Source: Moraxellaceae bacterium
GTDB lineage: Bacteria > Pseudomonadota > Gammaproteobacteria > Pseudomonadales > UBA3067
Length of the DNA: 16,016 nucleotides
NCBI GenBank assembly: GCA_002401525.1
Contig: NVTH01000032.1
Coordinates: forward strand, 1 to 16,016
Reading direction: 5' to 3'
Shown here: in pieces, positions 1-5,288 of the stretch
How the letters are laid out: every line of letters begins with the position of its first letter
Numbering within the stretch: the first letter of the stretch is position 1
The notes under the pieces: generated by a model
What the model was told of the DNA's origin: nothing
The model's input: only the letters and a program-made list of their open reading frames with translations
Databases searched by the model: none
Position numbers and translations under genes: made by a program

Positions 1-613
1 ATTTCCCATACCAACTGCCGGAAGGCGTGAGTGCGGCTCCATTGGCCGGTTTAAAAACTCCTTTAGGTCGGCCTGTGGTGCCCGAGGTGTATAACATATT
101 GCCGCCGAGAATTGGTTTGGCAATATTGTCACCACTATGTTGTGCAATGGTGTCATGGTAATCATCGAATTCTTTAATCGAACCGCCAACGGCAAGTTTA
201 ACGTCTAGCGCACATAGCGAGGCGGCTTCTTCCGCTGACGCAGCGAAATCCGCATCTGCAATTAATGCTTTCGCCTCACAGTTTGAGACGATGTAGGCAA
301 CTTCATCAGGCTTGAGATGCCAGTTAATCGGGGTGATTCGAAACCCAGATCGTAGGCAGGCGTGATAGGTTTCTACAAACTCTGGGCGATTGCGGCTGAT
401 TAACGCAACAGCGTCGCCTTTTTTGAGTCCTGCTGCACTCAGGGTGCGACTGATTCGATTACAGTTGGCGTTGAGTTCCGCAAAGCTCAATTCTCCAAAA
501 GGAGAACGAATCGCAATACGATTGGGTTTTTGTTGCGCGTGAAAAGCAACGGCCATGCCTGATGATATTGCCTCACCTAATGAGGATAGATAAGTGGGTG
601 TTGGGTCGGTCAC
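1..613 (-). CDS. Acyl-CoA synthetase, AMP-forming (ANL family), N-terminal part; runs off left edge
   Basis: An open frame of 204 codons on the minus strand reaches the window edge without a stop. The protein shows the typical N-terminal lobe of acyl/aryl-CoA synthetases: a start region resembling other family members, 'LKKGDAVALISRNRPEF' near residues 63-79, and the ATP-binding P-loop YTSGTTGRPKGV at residues 175-186, the signature of the family. These enzymes activate a carboxylate to an acyl-adenylate and then to the CoA thioester in the cytoplasm. The chain length or substrate cannot be told, because the substrate pocket and C-terminal lobe lie outside the window. I chose the GTG at 611-613: the ATG two bases earlier is followed at once by TGA, and GTG is preceded by the purine-rich Shine-Dalgarno AAGGAGAAGG. 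A later ATG (Met20) lacks this support. The gene has a 1 kb non-coding region upstream. Confidence 0.9.
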   Translation of the reverse strand, partial: MTDPTPTYLSSLGEAISSGMAVAFHAQQKPNRIAIRSPFGELSFAELNANCNRISRTLSAAGLKKGDAVALISRNRPEFVETYHACLRSGFRITPINWHLKPDEVAYIVSNCEAKALIADADFAASAEEAASLCALDVKLAVGGSIKEFDDYHDTIAQHSGDNIAKPILGGNMLYTSGTTGRPKGVFKPANGAALTPSGSWYGK

Positions 614-907
614 ATCCTTCTCCTTTTTTTTGTTTTTACGAGCAGCCGAAAACCATTAAATTTCAGTTTTGAGAGAATCGGCCTCGACCATAACAGAATA
701 TTTGCTGCGGATCATCCGTGTAGGGACGGTTATTTATGTGTTGTTTGTGGACGCTGGAATGCATTCAAATTATAGAAGAACATTGGCCGGATTAGTCAGT
801 GATCGTCGATGTCACGCCATTATTGTTGGGGATAAATCATAGTGATGTAAGGGGCTAAAAAGTGTTTTCAATTTAATAAGTTCAGAAACATCTGGTTACT
901 TGAGCTG

Positions 908-929
908 AACAGATTATCAACAGATTAAA
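908..929. repeat. 11-bp tandem direct repeat (AACAGATTA core)
   Basis: AACAGATTATC (908-918) is followed directly by AACAGATTAAA (919-929), so nine of eleven bases repeat with one helical-turn spacing. It lies about 300 bp upstream of the acyl-CoA synthetase and about 50 bp upstream of a possible plus-strand promoter. A paired binding site for a regulator on one face of the helix is possible; it may also be chance. Confidence 0.45.
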
Positions 930-969
930 TCTTCTGATCTGGCAATATAGAACCATCCTACAGGGAGCG

Positions 970-1006
970 TTGATCATTTAAATTTTGGCATATTTTTAAC
1001 TGATCA
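970..1006 (+). promoter_or_regulatory. Possible promoter for candidate sRNA, framed by two TGATCA palindromes
   Basis: TTGATC (970-975) could be a -35 element and TATTTT (991-996) a -10 element, with a 15 bp spacer, which is short. TGATCA occurs at 971-976 and again at 1001-1006, thirty bp apart (about three helical turns), overlapping or following the supposed promoter elements. This would start a transcript near 1003 that ends at the terminator at 1074-1098. The promoter match is weak and is inference from position. Confidence 0.25.
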
Positions 1007-1098
1007 CTCTAGTGCACACCCCCTCAACGCGCTAGTAATAACACTCTTTGTTAGGAGTTGGTTGGACCCTTATTGCCCACGCAAGTGGGCATTTTTTT
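1003..1098 (+). ncRNA. Candidate small RNA A (about 95 nt) ending in an intrinsic terminator
   Basis: No coding frame is present, yet the segment ends in a textbook terminator with a GNRA-type GCAA tetraloop. Inside it, TAACA (1039-1043) and TGTTA (1049-1053) can form a short stem around CTCTT, followed by the sequence TTAGGAGTTGGTTGGA, which has two GGA trinucleotides of the kind bound by CsrA/RsmA proteins; two such sites alone are not diagnostic. The 5' end is a guess from a weak promoter. It does not match an sRNA family that I recognise. It might instead be the end of a longer transcript. Confidence 0.3.
1074..1098 (+). terminator. Rho-independent terminator
   Basis: A perfect 7-bp stem TGCCCAC (1074-1080) / GTGGGCA (1085-1091) with a GCAA tetraloop is followed by seven T residues (1092-1098). 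The poly-T tract is only on the plus strand, so it stops plus-strand transcription; no plus-strand protein gene precedes it. Confidence 0.85.
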
Positions 1099-1407
1099 GA
1101 CACCAGAAAAGCGAGGGAAGAGGCGGCTCAAAAAACGGCATAATTGAGGGCGTAAGTAAATTTACTGCTGTTTTCAAAAGGTGAAAAACGTCGCAGAGTT
1201 TGTGTTTTGGATGTGAGACTATTTAACCACAGCAGAGATGTTTAGTTGCTTGCTGGTATCGTACTCATTGTCGTAAAATTTGAAGTATCTTGTAGCGCTT
1301 TGTAGTTCACTGTTATTTGTTTTTGTTTGATTTAGTTTCTAATTGTTTTGTTTGTTTCATTAGATATTTCTTATTGCTAACGCGGGTGAATGCAGTTTTG
1401 AAGTCGC

Positions 1408-1441
1408 TTTTGTAGCTCTAAGGTATTTGTAGATCTAAGGA
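1408..1441. repeat. Direct repeat TTTGTAGNTCTAAGG, two copies
   Basis: TTTTGTAGCTCTAAGG and TATTTGTAGATCTAAGG lie back to back, differing at one internal base within the 15-base core. They belong to the same C-poor tract as the TGTTGTTCTA repeats; the shorter word TTGTAG also occurs at about 1290 and 1302. Confidence 0.6.
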
Positions 1442-1449
1442 ATTAAATC

Positions 1450-1516
1450 GTTGTAATTAGTGTTGTTCTAGTTGTAACCAATGTTGTTCTAAATGTTGTT
1501 CTAGTAGTGTTGTTGA
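1450..1516. repeat. Composite 21-bp tandem repeat (GTTGTAA-N4-TGTTGTTCTA)
   Basis: Two adjacent 21-bp units, 1450-1470 and 1471-1491, share GTTGTAA, a variable four-base linker (TTAG or CCAA) and TGTTGTTCTA. A third TGTTGTTCTA follows at 1494-1503 and a partial copy, TGTTGTTGA, at 1508-1516. Seventeen of 21 bases are identical between the two full units. On the minus strand the core reads TAGAACAACA. Confidence 0.75.
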
Positions 1517-1529
1517 TCGATTCCCCTAT

Positions 1530-1566
1530 GCGGGCCGGACCAGTAATGGTCGGCCCGCTTTTTTTT
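1530..1566 (+). terminator. Strong rho-independent terminator
   Basis: GCGGGCCGGACC (1530-1541) pairs with GGTCGGCCCGC (1548-1558) around the loop AGTAAT, with a single bulged G, and is followed by eight T residues (1559-1566). The T tract is on the plus strand only. It sits 53 bp beyond the 3' end of metR, which is on the other strand, so it does not serve metR. Confidence 0.85.
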
Positions 1567-1618
1567 GACTTAAATTTTTATTGATCCAACACTGGGTCAT
1601 GTCGTTTCCAAAGTAAGT

Positions 1619-2536
1619 CTAACTTACGGCGCGGATACCACTGAGTGTGTTAAAACAGGTGTCCTGCGCTGTTCTCAAAAAGTCCTCAATATAAGGCAGC
1701 TCAAGCTGCTCGGTCCTAAGCGCGGCGTATAAGGTTCCCCAAACGCCTTGTTGGCCCAGTCGTTTGCCTAAAACAAATTCCTTTTCCAAGTATTCGGTAA
1801 GCGCCCAATTAGGAAGCGCGCATATGCCTCGTCCACTGGCTACCCATTGGAGCATCATTTGCGTTAATTCGGAGGTACGAATCTCTGCCGGTTCAATATT
1901 AGCGGGATCTAGGAACTGGGTGAAAATGTCCAAACGCTGCCGATCCACCGGGTAAGTGATTAATGTTTCGGAACTAAAGAGACTGGGTGTTAAATATTGT
2001 TCCGAGGCCAAGGGGTGATGCTTCGCCACGGCCACCAACAATTCGTACTTAAATAAGGGGATAAAGCTTATGCCGGGAAGCTCTTCAGGATCCGAGGTAA
2101 TGACTAGATCTAAATCTCCTCGGGTCAATGCGGGTAGAGGAGCGAAGTTAAAGCTGGCACTGAGGTCTAATTCGACATCGGGCCAATTATCGCGAAACAA
2201 ATCCAATGCGGGCATAAGCCATTGAAAACAGCTGTGGCACTCTATTGCGGCGTGTAATCGCCCTGATTCACCGCCCGCTAGACGCATCAGGTCTCTTTCC
2301 GCGCCGCGCATAAGCGGCAGTACGTCATCCGCCAGGTCTAAAAGACGCTTTCCAGCTAGGGTGAATCGTAAAGGCTTCGATTTTCGAATAAAAAGGCTTA
2401 ATTCAAGACGTTCCTCGAGTTCTTTGAGCTGATGAGAAAGGGCGGATTGAGTCAAAAAGAGGCGCTCGGCGGCTTCTGATACGCTGCCAGTGTCTCTGAG
2501 TGCGGTCAGAGTACGGAGATGTTTAAGATTGATCAT
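1619..2536 (-). CDS. metR: MetR, LysR-type transcriptional regulator of methionine biosynthesis
   Basis: The 305-residue protein is of normal MetR length. Residues 1-60 form the LysR winged helix-turn-helix (KHLRTLTALRDTGSVSEAAE, then LTQSALSHQLKELEERL and LFIRKSKPLRFT), and about 90-300 the effector-binding domain. Strings close to those I recall from E. coli MetR include 'AIECHSCFQWLMPALDLF' (97-114), 'DLVITSD', 'YPVDRQRLD' and 'GICALPNWALTEYLEKE'. MetR is known to activate metE and other methionine genes with homocysteine as co-effector and to repress its own gene. The ATG at 2534-2536 has no clear Shine-Dalgarno, but the protein alignment begins exactly there. A perfect MetR-type box lies 27 bp upstream, supporting autoregulation. 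metE, the usual divergent partner, is absent; a sensor kinase gene takes that place. Confidence 0.92.
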   Translation of the reverse strand: MINLKHLRTLTALRDTGSVSEAAERLFLTQSALSHQLKELEERLELSLFIRKSKPLRFTLAGKRLLDLADDVLPLMRGAERDLMRLAGGESGRLHAAIECHSCFQWLMPALDLFRDNWPDVELDLSASFNFAPLPALTRGDLDLVITSDPEELPGISFIPLFKYELLVAVAKHHPLASEQYLTPSLFSSETLITYPVDRQRLDIFTQFLDPANIEPAEIRTSELTQMMLQWVASGRGICALPNWALTEYLEKEFVLGKRLGQQGVWGTLYAALRTEQLELPYIEDFLRTAQDTCFNTLSGIRAVS

Positions 2537-2562
2537 GGGGAAAGCTCAAAAGTTCTTGGTGT

Positions 2563-2575
2563 TGAATTATATTCA
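2563..2575. promoter_or_regulatory. MetR box (TGAA-N5-TTCA)
   Basis: TGAATTATATTCA matches the known MetR recognition sequence TGAANNNNNTTCA at every fixed position. It lies 27 bp before the metR start codon, the expected place for negative autoregulation, and about 210 bp upstream of the divergent kinase, which it might also influence. The match is to a short consensus, but its place next to metR makes chance unlikely. Confidence 0.75.
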
Positions 2576-2670
2576 TAAATACCAGGAAGTCCATAGATTA
2601 CCCTCATGATTGGCGGGCCTATTGTACGAGGGTTCGCATCTGAAAGGAAAAAGACTGAGTGAACTAGACT

Positions 2671-2750
2671 GTAGTTAAAGGGCAGTCGCCAAAGGAATGT
2701 AGTTAATGGGTGTAGTTAAGGGATGCAGTTAAAGGAATTTAGTTAAAGGG
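2671..2750. repeat. Degenerate 13-14 bp tandem repeats (GTAGTTAAAGGG) upstream of sensor kinase
   Basis: Five copies of a unit close to GTAGTTAAAGGG start at 2671, 2699, 2712, 2725 and 2739. The last four are spaced 13-14 bp and the first gap is 28 bp, twice the unit, with a decayed copy between. The array ends about 30 bp before the start codon of the kinase, so it probably lies in its promoter or 5' leader. It may be a multi-site operator or a microsatellite-like expansion. Confidence 0.75.
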
Positions 2751-2782
2751 CTGTTTATGAGCGGTTAGCAGGTAATTTAGTT

Positions 2783-5182
2783 TTGAATGCAAAAGTTTCA
2801 CAGCGTATTAACTGGTTTACTCGAACTTCTATTTTCGAGCGAATTTTGGTGGCGTCATTTCTTATTTCGTTTTTTCCTCTCTTGATTAATATCTGGCTCT
2901 ATTTTTCTAGTACCGAAAAGCTCCTCTTTAGCGAATCACAACAAAAGTTAGAAGCCATTATTGACGTTAAAAATAGCAGTATTAACGCTTTTACCAAACG
3001 CGAATTAGATAAAGTACAAGCATTTGCAAACACTCCTTTTTTAGCCGAAGCGTTTGATCTAGCAAAGGTTTCAAGAGAGCGTGGAAGTGCTGGGTCGGTT
3101 GAATACCAAGCCCTGATGAATGGATATATTAAGGTTTTTAAAAATTACCAACAAATAATGGATTACCAGGATTTGATCCTTTTGGATAAAGACGGAGCGA
3201 TGCTCTTTAGATTGAGCGTTAACAATAGGGAAGGGGCAAGTAAAACTTCAGAATTGAGTTTTAGTGATGGTTCAGATGATTTGTTCAATGAAAAGTTCCG
3301 CCAACAAATTGGCCAAGTGATACACACACAAAAAGCAGCTCTCTATAATGTCGGTTTTCACTCCTCCCAAATGAATCAATTCACCTTTGTGATTGCTCCA
3401 TTATTGAAGGATCAAGCCGTACTGGGGTTGGTTATTTTAACGGTTGAAAAAAAAGAATTGTTTAGTGTTTTTGATGTTCACAATAGCTTGGGGGGAAGTG
3501 GTGAGTTTATTGTGCTAGGGAAAAATTTAGGTCGTGTGGAAAGCTATTTTCCATTGCGTTTTGAATCAATTCCCGGCTCGAGCGGTTTTGGGGTTAATGA
3601 GGCTGACAAAATTGAACTCTATAATGAAGTGGTGAAACGCGGTAATGATAAGCCTTATGTAACGCGATTTTTTAAAGATTATCGGGGACAACAAGTGTTT
3701 TCAGTGTGGAGAAAATTAGACTCATTTGATCGTGTGCTGGTGGTGAAAGTGGACAAAGAGGAACTTCTTGCTGGTATTAATAGCGTTCAAAAAACCAGTT
3801 GGTTGGTGGCTTTAATGAGTTTGCTTTTCGTGGTTCCTGCGTCGTTTGTTTTGGCCCGGGCAATATCAATCCCTATTAAGAATTTAGAAAAAGCCACCGT
3901 TAATATTGCCGCTGGAAATAAGGATTTTAATTTAAAACATGAAGGCGGTGCGGAGATATCAGCGTTAGCCGTGTCATTTCAATTAATGGCACTACGGGTA
4001 GAGTCGTTTAAAGGTCGTTTAACTAAACAGTTGAATGAGCAACAAGAGCTAGCAAATAAATTCCAAAAATCATGCGATCAAGCTGAAAAAGGAGAGGCCA
4101 TTATATCCAATATATTGGATAACGCCGCAGAAAGCATGGTGACGTTGGACGCTAGTGGCCAAGTTCAGAGTTTTAATGCCGCTGCGGAAATATTGTTTTT
4201 ATGGACTAGAAAGGAAGCTCTGGGCCAACCCTTTACTAAGTTTTTAGATTTGGATTCAATTCCTTGTGATGACTCAAAAAAACTATTTGGTAAGCTTTCA
4301 TTAGGGAGTCAGGAGCTTGCAGGCGTTAAATACAATAAAGATAAATTTATGCTGGAGTTGTCGTTGGCGAAAGTGAAAATTGAGAAAGAGACATTGTATA
4401 CTGCAATTATTCGAGATATCACTGAACGAAAAAAGACAGAGTATTATTTAAAACAAGCGAAACGAGCAGCAGAAGAAGCGAGCCACTCCAAAACTCTTTT
4501 TCTTGCCAATGTTTCTCATGAGCTAAAAACCCCTATGAATTCAATCCTTGGATTCACCCGGCGCCTTAAGTTACGACTCAAGGGAGTAATTGGTGAACAA
4601 GACTTGGATTGCTTGGAGACAGTGCACAATAATGCTGAAAATTTACTCGGGCTAATTACCGATCTATTGGATTTGTCGACTTTGGATGCGGGTGAAATGA
4701 AACTTATAATACAGCGAGTTGATATCGTTTCATTGTTGGAGAAAGTGGGAAAACAGTTGACACCTCTCGCGGAAGAGAAGAATTTGGTTTTGCACTGCGA
4801 GCTTCCTAGTACCGGTGACGAAATTTTATTGGACCCTAGAAAAGTATCCCAAATCGCCTTAAATCTTTTGTACAACAGCATCAAATATACGGATGAAGGA
4901 GAAATCTGTCTAGGTATGGAAGCAGTGAACGACCCCGATTTTGGTGATGCCATTAAATTTTATGTGCGAGATACAGGCATCGGAATTAGGGAGCAAGATC
5001 AGCAGTACTTGTTTAAGAACTTTTTTCAATTGGATGCGGGTACCAGCCGTGAGCGGGATGGAGCAGGTTTAGGGTTGGCAATTACATCTGAATTGGTAGC
5101 CCTGCATGGCGGGAAAATTGAAGTAAAAAGCAAGTTAGGTGAGGGGAGTCAGTTTAGTGTTACGCTTCCTAGAGCTTCTTGA
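2783..5182 (+). CDS. Membrane sensor histidine kinase (periplasmic sensor - HAMP - PAS - HisKA - HATPase)
   Basis: The 799-residue protein has a first membrane segment at about 21-42, a large extracytoplasmic region to about 338 that looks like a Cache-type ligand sensor (motif 'LILLDKDGAMLFR' at 131-143), a second membrane segment at about 339-360, HAMP at about 361-412, a PAS domain at about 436-548 ending in 'IIRDITERK', and a complete kinase core. The phosphorylated His is His579 in NVSHELKTPMN; the N-box Asn is Asn698; the G1 box DTGIGI is at 730-735 and the G2 box GAGLGLA at 760-766. There is no receiver domain, so it needs a separate response regulator, and none is adjacent. The start is TTG at 2783; no in-frame ATG or GTG lies between the last upstream stop (2744-2746) and it, and the ribosome site is weak. 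The signal it senses is unknown. Confidence 0.88.
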   Translation: MNAKVSQRINWFTRTSIFERILVASFLISFFPLLINIWLYFSSTEKLLFSESQQKLEAIIDVKNSSINAFTKRELDKVQAFANTPFLAEAFDLAKVSRERGSAGSVEYQALMNGYIKVFKNYQQIMDYQDLILLDKDGAMLFRLSVNNREGASKTSELSFSDGSDDLFNEKFRQQIGQVIHTQKAALYNVGFHSSQMNQFTFVIAPLLKDQAVLGLVILTVEKKELFSVFDVHNSLGGSGEFIVLGKNLGRVESYFPLRFESIPGSSGFGVNEADKIELYNEVVKRGNDKPYVTRFFKDYRGQQVFSVWRKLDSFDRVLVVKVDKEELLAGINSVQKTSWLVALMSLLFVVPASFVLARAISIPIKNLEKATVNIAAGNKDFNLKHEGGAEISALAVSFQLMALRVESFKGRLTKQLNEQQELANKFQKSCDQAEKGEAIISNILDNAAESMVTLDASGQVQSFNAAAEILFLWTRKEALGQPFTKFLDLDSIPCDDSKKLFGKLSLGSQELAGVKYNKDKFMLELSLAKVKIEKETLYTAIIRDITERKKTEYYLKQAKRAAEEASHSKTLFLANVSHELKTPMNSILGFTRRLKLRLKGVIGEQDLDCLETVHNNAENLLGLITDLLDLSTLDAGEMKLIIQRVDIVSLLEKVGKQLTPLAEEKNLVLHCELPSTGDEILLDPRKVSQIALNLLYNSIKYTDEGEICLGMEAVNDPDFGDAIKFYVRDTGIGIREQDQQYLFKNFFQLDAGTSRERDGAGLGLAITSELVALHGGKIEVKSKLGEGSQFSVTLPRAS

Positions 5183-5260
5183 ATGAATAACTGATTGGTT
5201 TTATGTACATGAAGGGTCTCTAAAAAATAAACGAAGATCGATGCCGTCCGTGCAAACTGA

Positions 5261-5288
5261 TTGTTTGAGATGAATTGTTTGAGATGAA
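5261..5288. repeat. Perfect 14-bp tandem duplication (TTGTTTGAGATGAA x2)
   Basis: The unit occurs at 5261-5274 and again, identical, at 5275-5288, directly next to the stop codon of the hybrid kinase gene. It lies in the 106 bp gap between two convergent kinase genes. An exact copy with no spacer suggests recent replication slippage. No intrinsic terminator was recognised in this gap. Confidence 0.85.

Larger units (their letters stand above)
1230..1566 (+). ncRNA. Candidate small RNA B: C-poor, repeat-rich transcript ending in a strong terminator
   Basis: The plus strand of about 1290-1516 is rich in T and G and poor in C (17 C in the 180 bases 1321-1500, by hand count), has no usable open frame, and contains repeated words: two near copies of TTTGTAG-N-TCTAAGG (1409-1440) and three exact copies of TGTTGTTCTA plus a fourth partial one. 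It ends in a GC-rich hairpin with eight T residues. Non-coding sequence with strong strand asymmetry, repeats and its own terminator fits an sRNA better than a chance gap. The 5' boundary is unknown. On the opposite strand the repeats read AACAACA, resembling the CA-rich motifs bound by Hfq/Crc in pseudomonads, but no minus-strand terminator was seen there. Confidence 0.35.
614..1618. other. 1 kb gene-free region with candidate small RNA genes
   Basis: No convincing protein-coding frame was found on either strand; plus-strand ATGs here meet stops within about a dozen codons. The stretch holds the upstream region of the acyl-CoA synthetase, an 11-bp direct repeat (908-929), two TGATCA palindromes exactly 30 bp apart (971-976 and 1001-1006), a plus-strand intrinsic terminator (1074-1098), a 12-bp palindrome AGTAAATTTACT (1155-1166), a C-poor G/T-rich tract with repeated units (about 1290-1516) and a second plus-strand terminator (1530-1566). 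Two strong terminators on the same strand with no gene in front of them suggest that this gap is transcribed into small RNAs. Confidence 0.7.

Noticed and set aside
843..860. TGTAAG-like sequence considered as a GacA box for the candidate sRNAs
   Set aside because: The second half (CTTACA) is missing.
885..899. GAAAC-N5-GTTAC, resembling a PsrA/fatty-acid regulator operator upstream of the acyl-CoA synthetase
   Set aside because: Spacing and the second half-site depart from the consensus as I know it, and it lies about 270 bp from the gene.
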